A stretch of 56,162 nucleotides of DNA, taken from Streptococcus sp. SPS1. Lineage in GTDB: Bacteria; Bacillota; Bacilli; Lactobacillales; Streptococcaceae. The notes beneath the pieces are model-generated. The model was not told the DNA's origin, ran no database searches, and was given only the letters and a program-made list of their open reading frames with translations. Both the position numbers and the translations under genes were made by a program. The DNA lies in NCBI RefSeq assembly GCF_030439915.1, contig NZ_JAQFJG010000012.1, positions 1-56,162 on the forward strand, read 5' to 3'. This document shows positions 1 through 12,456 of the stretch, in pieces; position 1 is the first letter of the stretch; each line of letters opens with the position of its first letter.

Positions 1-126
1 GCGATGAAATCAAGCATGATTAAAACCAGCGGAACTTACCCTGACACGGATTTCCACTGGTTTTTACGATTTTTATCAGACTAACTTCCACTTGGATTAG
101 CGGTGGAAGTTAGTTTGGGAATTTAC
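1..126 (+). mobile_element. Right end of a probable insertion sequence
   Basis: Positions 81-91 and 103-113 form a perfect 11-bp inverted repeat. Positions 101-126, read on the minus strand, match 56037-56062 at about 20 of 26 positions (consensus GTAAMTTCYCAAASTAAYTT followed by CCAC). This is the relation expected between the two terminal inverted repeats of one element. The frame from base 1 to the stop at 82-84 is open and could be the last 27 codons of a transposase; a second frame stops at base 21. The family was not identified. The opposite window end carries the other terminus, also about 126 nt long, so the sequence probably stops at two IS copies. No gene is seen in 127-212. Confidence 0.5.
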
Positions 127-212
127 CATTATTCTTAATCTGCTGATCTAAACGGCACTTCTACTCCTATAACTTCCCTAAAGAAAAAGAAAAATCCGGG
201 TTCTCCTGACTT

Positions 213-1322
213 TTACTTAGCTAATTCTCTTTCTCGTTCTTTCATTGTTTTATGATTTTCATACAAACGGGATAAGAACTTAGAAATTTCTTTCAAGATA
301 GAATAGGTTGGCACTGCGACAATCATTCCAACTACACCATAGATATTGCTTGACAACAAAAGTAAAACCAAAATCGTGATTGGATGAACCTTCATAACAC
401 TTCCTACAATTCGAGGATATAAGATATTGCCATCTACCTGCTGAACAACAAGCATATAAATCACTGAGATCAGCATTCTATGGGGATCAGTGAATATATT
501 TGCGATGATCATAGGAATCAAACCAATACTTGGCCCCACATAAGGAATTAAATTGGCTACACCAGAAAAAATAGCAAAAACTAAAGCATATTTTAAACCA
601 ATAATACTATAGCCAATATAAGCCAAACAACCTATAATGATTGCGTCAATCGAAACTCCACTAATATAGCGAGCAATCGTCGCATTCAAATTCTTTAATA
701 AGCCTGCAATATGCAAGCGATCCCTCTTTAGAATCGTTCTTTCAAGCATGGGCAAGAATTTATGTCCATCTAATAAGAAATAAACCAAAAAAACTGGAGT
801 CATAATCAAAATCAAAACAGTACTGATAAGAGCTGACAAGACGCTCCCCACACTATTTGATACGCTATTTAGGATATTTTGAAGAATATCAACATAGGAT
901 AAGTTCAGTTGCTGAATTGTAGCTTCTACATCCAAATTCTGGAGCGCAGGGTAATTAGATAAGTCTATGATTAAGTCTTGTACTCGACTATAAATAGTTT
1001 GACTAGATATAATCAAACTAGATAACTGATTAATCAAAATAGGTAAGAGATAGACAACACCTATGACCATTCCCCAGACCAAAGCACACAAGGTAATTAA
1101 AATACCAAGTAAACGATTGAGTTTACAGACTTTATTTAAGAAAGTAACAATAGGGTTTGTCAAATAATAAAGAAAGCCCCCTAATAAAAATGGAATCATA
1201 ATTGTATTAAGCACGCTAACAAAAGGGTTAATCAAAGACCCCATCTGTCTCCATAGGTAAAAGATGATTGTTAAGAGTAAAATTTCTGTGGTCCAAAAAA
1301 ATAATTTATTTCTACGAAACAT
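213..1322 (-). CDS. AI-2E family (PerM/YtvI-like) membrane protein
   Basis: A 369-residue polytopic membrane protein. The N-terminal half has several hydrophobic segments (about 10-30, 35-60, 70-95). A soluble stretch with many Asn and Leu follows (about 100-150), then a cluster of helices from 155 to the C-terminus, with the GVANLIPYVGPSIG type of segment typical of AI-2E transporter/PerM proteins. The family exports small molecules, or ions with antiport, and the substrate here cannot be read from sequence. The start has a clear GGAGG site and an extended -10 (TGGTAAAAT) just upstream. It is divergent from dacA. Length is normal for the family. Confidence 0.8.
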   Translation of the reverse strand: MFRRNKLFFWTTEILLLTIIFYLWRQMGSLINPFVSVLNTIMIPFLLGGFLYYLTNPIVTFLNKVCKLNRLLGILITLCALVWGMVIGVVYLLPILINQLSSLIISSQTIYSRVQDLIIDLSNYPALQNLDVEATIQQLNLSYVDILQNILNSVSNSVGSVLSALISTVLILIMTPVFLVYFLLDGHKFLPMLERTILKRDRLHIAGLLKNLNATIARYISGVSIDAIIIGCLAYIGYSIIGLKYALVFAIFSGVANLIPYVGPSIGLIPMIIANIFTDPHRMLISVIYMLVVQQVDGNILYPRIVGSVMKVHPITILVLLLLSSNIYGVVGMIVAVPTYSILKEISKFLSRLYENHKTMKERERELAK

Positions 1323-1406
1323 GAGTTACCTCCCTCACTCTATTTTACCATATTTTCAAAAAACTTAACGGATGAATTATTAAAGCAAGAATATTTTTTT
1401 TCTTTA

Positions 1407-1415
1407 TGATAGAAT
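1407..1415 (+). promoter_or_regulatory. Extended -10 promoter of dacA
   Basis: TG at 1407-1408 followed by TAGAAT at 1410-1415 is an extended -10 element. The dacA ATG begins only 9 nt further on, and no Shine-Dalgarno sequence lies between. If this -10 is used, the mRNA would have almost no 5' leader. Confidence 0.5.
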
Positions 1416-1424
1416 AAGACTACT

Positions 1425-2666
1425 ATGAAAAAAATATTTTTAACTTTATTAACTGTCTCCCTTTTAGGAGGTGCTTCTACTGTTGCTGCTCAAGATTTTA
1501 ATATTGCTGCAAAACATGCCATTGCTGTTGAGGCAAATACTGGTAAAATTCTCTATGAGAAAGATGCAACTCAACCTGTCGAAATTGCTTCTATAACGAA
1601 ACTACTTACCGTTTACCTGGTCTATGAAGCTTTGGAAAACGGAAGTATTACCCTCTCCACTCCTGTAGATATTTCTGATTATCCTTATCAATTGACGACA
1701 AATTCTGAAGCCAGTAATGTTCCTATGGAGGCCCGTAATTATACTGTCGAAGAGTTACTTGAAGCAACTCTAGTATCTAGTGCCAACAGCGCCGCTATTG
1801 CCCTAGCTGAGAAAATTGCTGGCTCAGAGAAAGACTTCGTCGATATGATGCGTGCCAAACTCCTGGAATGGGGAATTAATGATGCCACGGTTGTCAATAC
1901 AACTGGTCTTAACAATGAGACTCTAGGGGATAACATTTACCCAGGGTCTAATAAAGATGATGAAAATAAGCTCAGTGCTTATGATGTTGCCATCGTTGCC
2001 CGCAATCTCATCAAAAAGTATCCACAAGTTTTGGAAATCACCAAAAAACCTTCTTCTACTTTTGATGGGATGACAATCACTTCTACCAACTACATGTTAG
2101 AAGGTATGCCTGCTTATCGCGGTGGTTTTGATGGACTGAAAACAGGAACAACAGATAAGGCTGGAGAGTCTTTTGTTGGTACTACTGTGGAAAAAGGGAT
2201 GAGGGTTATCACAGTTGTTTTAAATGCAGATCATCAAGACAATAATCCTTACGCTCGATTTACAGCTACATCTTCCCTAATGGATTATATTTCTTCTACA
2301 TTTACACTTCGCAAAATCGTTCAGCAAGGCGATGCCTATCAAGATAGCAAAGCACCTGTACAAGATGGAAAAGAAGATACGGTCACTGCAGTGGCTCCAG
2401 AGGATATCTATCTAATTGAACGTGTTGGGAATCAATCTTCCCAATCTGTTCAATTCACACCTGATTCCAAAGCAATCCCAGCACCACTTGAAGCTGGAAC
2501 AGTGGTTGGCCATTTGACTTATGAAGACAAGGACTTGATTGGTCAAGGTTACATCACCACAGAGCGCCCTAGTTTCGAAATGGTTGCAGAAAAGAAAATT
2601 GAAAAAGCCTTCTTCTTAAAAGTTTGGTGGAATCAGTTTGTCCGCTTTGTTAACGAGAAATTATAA
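1425..2666 (+). CDS. dacA: D-alanyl-D-alanine carboxypeptidase (PBP3)
   Basis: This low-molecular-weight penicillin-binding protein removes the terminal D-Ala from peptidoglycan stem peptides outside the membrane and so limits cross-linking. A signal peptide covers about residues 1-22 and ends in VAAQ. The three active-site motifs are present: SITK at 56-59, SAN at 119-121 and KTG at 239-241. The all-beta PBP5-type C-terminal domain spans about 290-385. The final residues are an amphipathic segment rich in Lys, Trp and Phe, as expected for membrane attachment. The 413-residue length is normal. It is transcribed alone, convergent with the suf operon across a shared terminator. The start lacks an obvious ribosome binding site. 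Confidence 0.95.
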   Translation: MKKIFLTLLTVSLLGGASTVAAQDFNIAAKHAIAVEANTGKILYEKDATQPVEIASITKLLTVYLVYEALENGSITLSTPVDISDYPYQLTTNSEASNVPMEARNYTVEELLEATLVSSANSAAIALAEKIAGSEKDFVDMMRAKLLEWGINDATVVNTTGLNNETLGDNIYPGSNKDDENKLSAYDVAIVARNLIKKYPQVLEITKKPSSTFDGMTITSTNYMLEGMPAYRGGFDGLKTGTTDKAGESFVGTTVEKGMRVITVVLNADHQDNNPYARFTATSSLMDYISSTFTLRKIVQQGDAYQDSKAPVQDGKEDTVTAVAPEDIYLIERVGNQSSQSVQFTPDSKAIPAPLEAGTVVGHLTYEDKDLIGQGYITTERPSFEMVAEKKIEKAFFLKVWWNQFVRFVNEKL

Positions 2667-2668
2667 AA

Positions 2669-2696
2669 AAATCGCGATTTAAACCGCGATTTTTTT
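2669..2696. terminator. Bidirectional terminator between dacA and sufB
   Basis: AAATCGCG at 2669-2676 pairs with CGCGATTT at 2685-2692, with T-runs on both strands. It lies between two convergent genes. Confidence 0.9.
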
Positions 2697-2749
2697 ATTA
2701 CAAGTTCATCTTCAAAGTCCTTGATTTTGGATAAATCTAAAATCAAATT

Positions 2750-4162
2750 TTACCCAACTGATCCTTCCATCTCATAGCTAATCAAACGGTTAAGTTCAAC
2801 TGCATATTCCATTGGAAGTTCTTTTGTAAAAGGTTCTACAAATCCCATAACAATCATCTCAGTTGCCTCAGATTCTGACAAGCCACGGCTCATGAGGTAA
2901 TAGAGTTGTTCCTCTGAAATCTTAGAAACCTTTGCTTCGTGTTCCAAAGCTACTTGAGAGTTGTGGATTTCATTAAATGGAATGGTATCTGATGCTGATA
3001 AGTCATCCATGATAATAGTATCACACTCAATGTGAGAAACAGATTTCTTAGAGTTTTTGTTAAAGGTTACCTGTCCACGGTAGTCAACCTTTCCTCCGCC
3101 TTTAGCGATGGATTTAGACACGATAGATGAGCTAGTATGTGGTGCGTTGTGAATCATCTTGGCACCCGTATCTTGGTGTTGCCCAGCATTAGCAAAGGCG
3201 ATCGAAAGCATAGTACCACGCGCCCCTTCTCCATCTAGGTAAACAGATGGGTATTTCATGGTTGTTTTGGCACCCAAGTTTCCATCAATCCACTCAACAG
3301 TGGCATCCTTTTGAGCTTTAGCACGTTTCGTTACCAAGTTATAGACGTTATCAGACCAGTTTTGGATAGTCGTATAACGCATATAAGCTCCGTCCAAGGC
3401 AAAAATTTCTACGATGGCAGCATGCAAACTGTTGCTTGAATAAGTTGGCGCTGTACATCCTTCTACATAGTGAACACTTGCTCCCTCATCAACGATAATC
3501 AAGGTACGTTCAAACTGACCAGTATTTTCGTTGTTGATACGGAAGTAAGTTTGAAGCGGAATATCTACCTTGACACCTTTTGGCACGTAGATAAAGGTTC
3601 CACCTGACCATACTGCTGAGTTGAGGGCTGCCAACTTGTTATCTGTCGGCGGTACCAACTTAGCGAAGTATTGTTTAAACAAGTCTGGGTATTCCTTGAG
3701 GGCAGAATCCGTATCTGTAAAGATGATACCTAACTTCTCAAATTCTTCCTTCATGTTGTGGTAAACTACTTCTGACTCGTACTGGGCAGAGGCACCGGCT
3801 AGATAGGCACGCTCAGCTTCAGGAATCCCGATACGCTCAAAGGTTTCTTTAATTTTTTCAGGAACCTCATCCCATGAACGAGCTGGTTTATCAGATGGTT
3901 TTTGGTAGTAGATCAAGTCATCAAAATCAATCTCTGACAAGTCTGCTCCCCAAGTTTGCATAGGCATTTTTTTGAAGGTTTCATAAGACTTCAAACGGAA
4001 CTCTAACATCCACTCAGGTTCTCCCTTGGCAGCTGATAGTTCACGAATGACATCTTCATTCAATCCTTTTCCTGTCGATAGGACAGGCTCTACATCATCA
4101 TGGAAACCAAATTTATATTCACCAAGGTCAATTGGTTTTGGTTCTACTCTTTCTTCAGCCAT
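2750..4162 (-). CDS. sufB: Fe-S cluster assembly scaffold protein SufB
   Basis: A 470-residue SufB, part of the SufBCD scaffold on which Fe-S clusters are built before transfer to apoproteins in the cytosol. The C-terminal half carries the SufB/SufD beta-helix, with the conserved EGCTAP segment and the C-terminal run ending in a glycine-rich tail. The start was placed at MAEERVEP because an AGGAT-type site lies just ahead of 4160-4162; an upstream in-frame Met has none. It is the last gene of sufC-sufD-sufS-sufU-sufB, all on the minus strand. Confidence 0.95.
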   Translation of the reverse strand: MAEERVEPKPIDLGEYKFGFHDDVEPVLSTGKGLNEDVIRELSAAKGEPEWMLEFRLKSYETFKKMPMQTWGADLSEIDFDDLIYYQKPSDKPARSWDEVPEKIKETFERIGIPEAERAYLAGASAQYESEVVYHNMKEEFEKLGIIFTDTDSALKEYPDLFKQYFAKLVPPTDNKLAALNSAVWSGGTFIYVPKGVKVDIPLQTYFRINNENTGQFERTLIIVDEGASVHYVEGCTAPTYSSNSLHAAIVEIFALDGAYMRYTTIQNWSDNVYNLVTKRAKAQKDATVEWIDGNLGAKTTMKYPSVYLDGEGARGTMLSIAFANAGQHQDTGAKMIHNAPHTSSSIVSKSIAKGGGKVDYRGQVTFNKNSKKSVSHIECDTIIMDDLSASDTIPFNEIHNSQVALEHEAKVSKISEEQLYYLMSRGLSESEATEMIVMGFVEPFTKELPMEYAVELNRLISYEMEGSVG

Positions 4163-4219
4163 AATATCCTTTCTTTCATTCTTCATTTCTAATAGTTCAT
4201 AAGACAAAAGAAACTTGTC

Positions 4220-7146
<2,927 letters not shown>

Positions 7147-7173
7147 TTACTTCTCCTAAAAGATACGAGGGAA

Positions 7174-7944
7174 TTACAATTCTTCCTTGTAGTCGTAGCC
7201 AAGTTCTTCAGCTAGTTTTGCGTATCCTTCACGTTCCAAACGCGCAGCCAATTCTGGACCACCTGAAAGGACAACACGACCTTCCATCATGACGTGTACC
7301 ACGTCTGGTGTGATGTAGTTCAAAAGACGTTGGTAGTGAGTGATAATCATAGCACCAAAGCCTTCACCACGCATAGCATTCACACCTTTAGAAACAACTT
7401 TAAGAGCGTCAATATCAAGACCAGAGTCAATCTCATCCAAAAGGGCGAAAGTTGGTTCCAACATCAAAAGTTGAAGAATTTCATTACGTTTTTTCTCACC
7501 ACCAGAGAAACCTTCGTTGAGGTAACGCTCTGCCATTTCTTCTTTCATGTTGAGCAATTCCATTTTTTCATCTAGCTTAGTGATGAACTCGCGAACTGAA
7601 ATCTTTTCATCATCTTCTTTACCAGCATTCATTGCTGCACGAAGAAATTCAGCGTTGGTAATTCCAGGGATTTCAGATGGGTATTGCATAGCAAGGAAAA
7701 GTCCCATACGCGCACGCTCGTCTACTTCCAATTCAAGGATATTTACACCGTCAAACAAGACTTCACCTTTGGTAACTTCATAGTTTGGATTTCCCATGAT
7801 AGCGGCAGAAAGAGTCGATTTACCAGTACCATTTGGTCCCATGATAGCGGCAATTTCTCCTGTTTTCAGGGTCAGATTCACCCCTTTTAAAATTTCTTTT
7901 CCTTCAATCTCAACGTGAAGATCTTTGATCTCTAATACTGACAT
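7174..7944 (-). CDS. sufC: SufC ATPase
   Basis: A 256-residue ABC-type ATPase of the SufBC2D complex; it is cytosolic and not a transporter. Walker A is GPNGTGKSTL, the signature is FSGGEKKRNE and Walker B is FALLDEIDSGLD. The start at MSVLEIKDL has a better ribosome binding site than the upstream Met. It is the first gene of the suf operon, about 105 nt downstream of a terminator that closes the preceding unit. The space between probably holds the suf promoter, with TTGTTA and TATAGA separated by 17 nt on the minus strand, only a weak match. Confidence 0.95.
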   Translation of the reverse strand: MSVLEIKDLHVEIEGKEILKGVNLTLKTGEIAAIMGPNGTGKSTLSAAIMGNPNYEVTKGEVLFDGVNILELEVDERARMGLFLAMQYPSEIPGITNAEFLRAAMNAGKEDDEKISVREFITKLDEKMELLNMKEEMAERYLNEGFSGGEKKRNEILQLLMLEPTFALLDEIDSGLDIDALKVVSKGVNAMRGEGFGAMIITHYQRLLNYITPDVVHVMMEGRVVLSGGPELAARLEREGYAKLAEELGYDYKEEL

Positions 7945-8049
7945 GATAGTTCCTTTCTTTTTCAAGACTTTTACAGTACTTACTAGAAAAACGTCTGATT
8001 TCCCCAGAAATAGAGTAAAAGGTCTATAAATATACTTTTATAGTATAAC

Positions 8050-8071
8050 AAAAAAAAGCCTAAAAGGCTTT
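8050..8071 (-). terminator. Terminator upstream of suf
   Basis: AAAGCC at 8055-8060 pairs with GGCTTT at 8066-8071. On the minus strand the hairpin is followed by a run of T. It ends the dnaX / DUF3272 unit before sufC. Confidence 0.85.
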
Positions 8072-8093
8072 GATTTTGTCTGGAAGCTGAGGG

Positions 8094-8288
8094 CTAGTCT
8101 TTCCTATTAAAATGCTGATCAATGACATCAACGATTTTGCCCATCACATAACTGACACGAAAATTTCTAAAGAGTAAAATGGCCCAAAAGGCTGCCATAA
8201 TATAGCGACCAGTCATCCAGGCTTCATTGAAAAAATAGGTCTCAGCAGCTGTAAACAGCGCCATAATAATAAATTGTTGTTTATTCAT
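8094..8288 (-). CDS. DUF3272-type small membrane protein
   Basis: A 64-residue protein with one or two hydrophobic segments (about 5-20 and 28-42) and a charged C-terminal tail. It resembles the streptococcal DUF3272 family, which has no known function. It lies 27 nt downstream of dnaX on the same strand and before a terminator, so it is probably co-transcribed with dnaX. Conservation of this position in related species is from memory. Confidence 0.7.
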   Translation of the reverse strand: MNKQQFIIMALFTAAETYFFNEAWMTGRYIMAAFWAILLFRNFRVSYVMGKIVDVIDQHFNRKD

Positions 8289-8315
8289 AAACTTATTGTA
8301 TCATGAAATCTTTCT

Positions 8316-9971
8316 TTAGTCTTCCTCTACCTTCACTTTATCAGCCAAAAATTCAAATCCTTCTGGAATCAGGCTTTCTTCTGCTTCTTTTTCAGTTTGA
8401 GAAGATTTGGCTTTGGCTGAAAAGGCTGCGCGAACTTCTTTCCATTCCTCCATGGAAATAGCTAAAATCTCAGGTGAAAAACCGGCTGCCTGACTGAGGA
8501 TATTTCCAAACATGGTGTTGAGATTGTCTCGTTTCATGGTTTGACCAGCATTGAAGTTAGACTCAAAAGCAAGAATGGCATGGTGTTCATTGGCTGCAAC
8601 CGGTTGAGATCCAACTAGCAGAGCCTTATCAGGACCTCCTAGACTTTCAATCACCTCTCCCCAGGCATTCTGCAAACGAATCAGGTTTTGACGTGCTAAA
8701 TCAGGATTTTCAACGGCCTCTTGTAAGATAGATTGCACTTTATTGCGATCGACACGATAGACGGTCTTGCCTGCCGCTGGGCGACTAGGAGCTGGACTTG
8801 TTGGCTTGGGCACAGTTCCCACATTAGCGAGTTCTTGTTTGAGACGTGTCACTTCCTGTCTCAGTGCAGAAATTTCATGTTCAACTGCACTAGAAAGAGC
8901 TGGTTCGGGCTTGATTTCCGCCAAACGGATGGTCATCATTTCAGCATAAATCTTGGGCTGCAAACTAGACTTAATATCTGCTAAACTCACTGTCGCTAAG
9001 CGAATCATTTCAAACAGATTTTCTTGAGGAAGTGCCAAATTTTCTACAAAGACTGGACTATGATGAGTGTTTTCTCCCCCTGTTTGAACAATTAACAAGT
9101 CTCTTAAATAGTGCAAAAGGTCGGTCACAAAACGGGTCATGCTCTTACCATTGTCAAAAAGAAGATTCAAGCAAGACAAGGCCTTGGTAACATCCTGTTG
9201 AGACAAGGCAGCCACATAATCATCCAAGGCTGATAGGCTAATGGTGCCAGTAATTTCTTCAGAGATGGCAGTCGTCAATTCATTTCCCTGTGTCAAACTC
9301 AGGGCTTGATCCAAAATAGACAAGGCGTCCCGCATTCCACCTTCCGCCCGTCTGGCAATGATTTCCACAGCCTCTGGTTCAGAACTGATATTTTCTTTTT
9401 CTAAGATATAGTGGATATGTTCCTTAATATCCTGTGTCTTAATTGATTTAAACTCAAAACGTTGCACACGGGATAGAATAGTCGCAGGAATCTTGTGCAA
9501 TTCAGTAGTGGCCAAAATAAAGACTACATTCTGTGTTGGCTCTTCCAGCGTCTTTAGGAGGGCATTAAAAGCCCCTGTAGACAGCATGTGAACCTCATCT
9601 ATGATATAAACTTTATAACGAGCAAGGCTAGGGGCATAGGTAGATTTATCACGAATTTCACGGATTTCATCCACCCCATTATTAGAGGCCGCATCCATTT
9701 CGATGACATCTTCTAAACTACCATCTGTCACTGCCTGACAAATATAGCAGTTATTACAAGGTTCACCACCCACTTGATTGGGACAGTTCATAGCCTTGGC
9801 AAAAATCTTAGCCACACTGGTTTTTCCCGTTCCACGAGGACCTGAAAAAAGATAAGCATGACTTATTTTCTCTTGCTCCACCGCTTGTTTAAGGGTCTTA
9901 GCCACAACTTCTTGACCAACCAACTGGGAGAAATTTTGACTTCTATATTTTCGATAAAGTGCTTGATACAT
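8316..9971 (-). CDS. dnaX: DNA polymerase III subunit gamma/tau
   Basis: A 551-residue clamp-loader ATPase that loads the beta sliding clamp and bridges polymerase and helicase at the fork. The N-terminus [10 protein letters not shown] is classic. Walker A is SGPRGTGKTS, followed by four zinc-binding cysteines in CPNQVGGEPCNNCYIC. The DEVHMLS Walker B and SRVQRFEF sensor segments are clear. After about residue 370 the tail is a low-complexity linker and tau-like domain. The start ATG shares one base with the stop of the upstream gene (TAATG), so translation is likely coupled. An upstream in-frame Met was rejected for that reason. Confidence 0.95.
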   Translation of the reverse strand: MYQALYRKYRSQNFSQLVGQEVVAKTLKQAVEQEKISHAYLFSGPRGTGKTSVAKIFAKAMNCPNQVGGEPCNNCYICQAVTDGSLEDVIEMDAASNNGVDEIREIRDKSTYAPSLARYKVYIIDEVHMLSTGAFNALLKTLEEPTQNVVFILATTELHKIPATILSRVQRFEFKSIKTQDIKEHIHYILEKENISSEPEAVEIIARRAEGGMRDALSILDQALSLTQGNELTTAISEEITGTISLSALDDYVAALSQQDVTKALSCLNLLFDNGKSMTRFVTDLLHYLRDLLIVQTGGENTHHSPVFVENLALPQENLFEMIRLATVSLADIKSSLQPKIYAEMMTIRLAEIKPEPALSSAVEHEISALRQEVTRLKQELANVGTVPKPTSPAPSRPAAGKTVYRVDRNKVQSILQEAVENPDLARQNLIRLQNAWGEVIESLGGPDKALLVGSQPVAANEHHAILAFESNFNAGQTMKRDNLNTMFGNILSQAAGFSPEILAISMEEWKEVRAAFSAKAKSSQTEKEAEESLIPEGFEFLADKVKVEED

Positions 9972-10468
9972 TAGGCTTTCTCCCCAAACATTGTAAAGTC
10001 CCATTCTGTCTTTTCAAGCAAAATAGCAACAAATTGTTCCAAATAATCTCGATCCATAGCATCATAATCATCAATCTCTGAAGAATCCAGATCCAGAACC
10101 CCTAGCAATTGACCATTCTTCATCATTGGCACAACAATTTCACTTTTAGCTCGACTATCACAAGAAATATAGTTGGGATAAGTCGTTACATCACCAACCA
10201 GAACAGTTTCCTGAAAGTGTGCTGCCTCACCACAAACACCCTTGCCTAGTGAGATACGGATGCAGGAAACACCTCCTTGGAAAGGACCTAAAACCAATTC
10301 CTTTCCATCGAACAGATAAAAGCCTGCAAATACGGTATTAGGAAAGCGTGATTTTAGAAGAGCGCTGGCGTTGGAAAGATTAGCCAAAACATTGGTTTCA
10401 CCATCCAATAAAAAAGAGAGCTCCTCATTTAACATTTGATAACGTGATTGTTTTTCTGATTTTAACAT
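9971..10468 (-). CDS. GAF-domain free methionine-(R)-sulfoxide reductase
   Basis: A 165-residue single GAF domain protein of the fRMsr type, which reduces free methionine-R-sulfoxide in the cytosol using cysteines. The family cysteines are visible in [16 protein letters not shown] and [11 protein letters not shown], followed by EIVVPM and LDLDSSEI. It is the first gene before dnaX and overlaps its start codon by one base, an arrangement I recall from other streptococci. Confidence 0.85.
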   Translation of the reverse strand: MLKSEKQSRYQMLNEELSFLLDGETNVLANLSNASALLKSRFPNTVFAGFYLFDGKELVLGPFQGGVSCIRISLGKGVCGEAAHFQETVLVGDVTTYPNYISCDSRAKSEIVVPMMKNGQLLGVLDLDSSEIDDYDAMDRDYLEQFVAILLEKTEWDFTMFGEKA

Positions 10469-10506
10469 AGAACTATTATATCAAAAAAGGCTTACAGACA
10501 AAAGAA

Positions 10507-10535
10507 AAATCCCTTGTTTAGAAAACAAAGGATTT
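10507..10535 (-). terminator. Terminator after rpsA
   Basis: AAATCCCTTGTTT (10507-10519) pairs with AAACAAAGGATTT (10523-10535) apart from one mismatch. A T-run follows on the minus strand. It lies 18 nt past the rpsA stop. Confidence 0.85.
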
Positions 10536-10553
10536 TATGAATTTTCAATTTGA

Positions 10554-11756
10554 TTAAAGTTCGATATCACCGAACAAGTCAGCCATTGAGAATCCTGTTT
10601 GTGTTTCTGGAAGTTCGAAATCACGTTTTTCTTGACGTTTTGGACGACGTGGACGAGCAGCACGTTTTTCTTCTTTTTGTCCTTCTTCTTGAGCTGGACG
10701 CTCTTCAAGAGCTTTGATAGAAAGTGATACGCGCTCTGCATCTGCGTTAACTTCAAGAACTTTAACTTTAACTTCTTGACCAACTTTAAGAGCTTCTTTT
10801 GGATTTTCAATACGTTTGTGTGAAATTTGTGATACGTGAACAAGTCCATCGATACCTGGCAATACTTCAACAAATGCACCGAAGTCAGTCAAACGTTTAA
10901 CTGTTCCTTCTACTACATCACCTTTAGCCAATTTTTGCTCAACGCCATCCCATGGTCCAGGTGTTGTTGCTTTAAGTGAAAGTGATACACGTCCTTCTTC
11001 TTCGTTAAGATCAAGGATTTTCACTTCAATTTCTTCACCAACAGTTACAACTGATTTTGGTGAAACGTTACGTTCGTGTGACAATTCAGTCAAGTGAACC
11101 AATCCGTCAACACCACCAAGGTCAATGAAAGCACCAAAGCTTGTGATACGAGCAACTTTACCAGTTACAACATCACCAACAGCCAATTTACCGAACACTT
11201 CGGCGCGAGCTGCTGCAGTAGCTGCTTCAACAACTTCACGACGTGAAAGGATGAAGCGATTTTCTTTAGCGTCAACTTCTTTGATTTTAGCCTCAAATTC
11301 TTGACCTACAAAACGCTCAGTGTTACGTACGAAACGAGTATCCAACATTGAAGCTGGGATAAATCCACGAACACCTTCAAATTCTACTGAAAGTCCACCT
11401 TTAACGGCACGAGTTCCTTTAACAGTAACAACTTCTTCTTCGCGACCAACAAGTTTGTCCCATGCTTTGCGAGCTTCAAGGCGTTTTTTAGATACAAGGT
11501 ATGTAACTGTATCAGTATCTTTACCAACTACTTGACGAAGTACAAGAACATCCAATACTTCTCCTACTTTAACAAAGTCATTGATATCTGCATCGCGATC
11601 GTTTGTCAATTCGCGAAGAGTCAAGACACCTTCAACACCAGTTCCAGAGATTGCAACGTTAGCTTGAGTCGCATCAACTGTCAATACTTCAGCACTAACA
11701 ACATCACCAGTCTCAACTTGGCTAACGCTATTTAGCAAATCTTCAAATTCGTTCAT
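10554..11756 (-). CDS. rpsA: 30S ribosomal protein S1
   Basis: A 400-residue S1 with four S1/OB-fold repeats (about 14-90, 105-175, 190-262, 275-350). The last two contain the classic TSFGAFIDLGGVDGLVHL and TDFGAFVEVLPGIDGLVHVS motifs. The tail is rich in Lys, Arg and Glu and ends in a hydrophobic acidic segment. S1 binds mRNA and helps the ribosome start on structured or weak-SD messages. The Gram-positive form is shorter than the six-repeat E. coli protein. The 160-nt region upstream to tRNA-Gln is its probable leader. Confidence 0.95.
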   Translation of the reverse strand: MNEFEDLLNSVSQVETGDVVSAEVLTVDATQANVAISGTGVEGVLTLRELTNDRDADINDFVKVGEVLDVLVLRQVVGKDTDTVTYLVSKKRLEARKAWDKLVGREEEVVTVKGTRAVKGGLSVEFEGVRGFIPASMLDTRFVRNTERFVGQEFEAKIKEVDAKENRFILSRREVVEAATAAARAEVFGKLAVGDVVTGKVARITSFGAFIDLGGVDGLVHLTELSHERNVSPKSVVTVGEEIEVKILDLNEEEGRVSLSLKATTPGPWDGVEQKLAKGDVVEGTVKRLTDFGAFVEVLPGIDGLVHVSQISHKRIENPKEALKVGQEVKVKVLEVNADAERVSLSIKALEERPAQEEGQKEEKRAARPRRPKRQEKRDFELPETQTGFSMADLFGDIEL

Positions 11757-11917
11757 CTAAAAAATCCTCCAACAATCAAGTTTTTCTTAAACTTGACATA
11801 CTTATAATTTTTTTCCTAAGCACCCGCAAGGACATGTTCATATCGTTCACGTCTTTCAATTATAAAAATAAAATACCCTAAGATATTTTGCTTTTTATCT
11901 TGATTATTACCTAAGAA

Positions 11918-11989
11918 CTGGGGTAGCTGGATTCGAACCAACGCATGAGGGAGTCAAAGTCCCTTGCCTTACCGCTTGGCTATACCCCA
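11918..11989 (-). tRNA. tRNA-Gln (TTG)
   Basis: The minus strand folds as a tRNA with acceptor arm TGGGGTA / TACCCCA. The anticodon loop contains TTTGA within GGGACTTTGACTCCC, giving anticodon TTG, and the T-loop has GGTTCGAATCC. CCA is not encoded. It lies 9 nt downstream of tRNA-Tyr. Confidence 0.95.
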
Positions 11990-11998
11990 TTGATGAAA

Positions 11999-12079
11999 TG
12001 GAGAGAGAGGGATTCGAACCCCCGAACCCGAAGGAGCGGATTTACAGTCCGCCGCGTTTAGCCTCTTCGCTATCTCTCC
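11999..12079 (-). tRNA. tRNA-Tyr (GTA)
   Basis: The minus strand gives a class II tRNA with a long variable arm. The acceptor arm is GGAGAGA / TCTCTCC, the anticodon segment is GGACTGTAAATCC (GTA), and the T-arm is GGGGGTTCGAATCCC. It is followed directly by tRNA-Gln, so both are probably processed from one transcript. Confidence 0.95.
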
Positions 12080-12128
12080 TACAATCAACATGGACTATTA
12101 TATCATGAAAATTTCAAAAAAACAAGAC

Positions 12129-12359
12129 TTATTTTGCTAAATTATAATTTTCAATCAAAATTTCCACAGCTTTTTCCAATTTTTTATAAAAACTATCGAC
12201 ATTCCCATTCTTTATGATGGCAAATTGTCCGTCTAATTCGGCAATTTCTCCGATAACTTTTTTACCGATAGTCAATGTATAACCTTCAAAACTGTCTTTT
12301 CCTACACTAACTTTAGCATCTGCTACTTGAATTTCGATTTTTTTATCTTTCTTGCTCAT
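12129..12359 (-). CDS. DUF2969 family protein
   Basis: A 76-residue Lys-rich protein resembling the DUF2969 family of lactic acid bacteria, of unknown function. It has a short charged N-terminus (SKKDKKIEIQ), a GYTLTIGKKVIGEIAE beta segment and a C-terminal helix. It is on the minus strand, between the terminator of the peptide-binding lipoprotein gene and the tRNA pair. There is a good GAGAGGTATGA-type start region. Confidence 0.75.
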   Translation of the reverse strand: MSKKDKKIEIQVADAKVSVGKDSFEGYTLTIGKKVIGEIAELDGQFAIIKNGNVDSFYKKLEKAVEILIENYNLAK

Positions 12360-12410
12360 TTCATACCTCTCTTCACTTTTTCTATTTTACAAGAAAATCC
12401 TAAAACTAGC

Positions 12411-12449
12411 AAGAAAAAACTCTATATCAGGCTTGTCTGACATAGAGTT
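12411..12449 (-). terminator. Terminator after the peptide-binding lipoprotein gene
   Basis: AACTCTATATCAG (12418-12430) pairs with CTGACATAGAGTT (12437-12449) apart from one mismatch. A T-run follows on the minus strand at 12412-12417. Confidence 0.9.
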
Positions 12450-12456
12450 CTCTGCT

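Noticed and set aside
10535..10879. Lys-rich 114-residue ORF overlapping rpsA on the same strand
   Set aside because: It lies in another frame inside the conserved rpsA gene and has no ribosome binding site.
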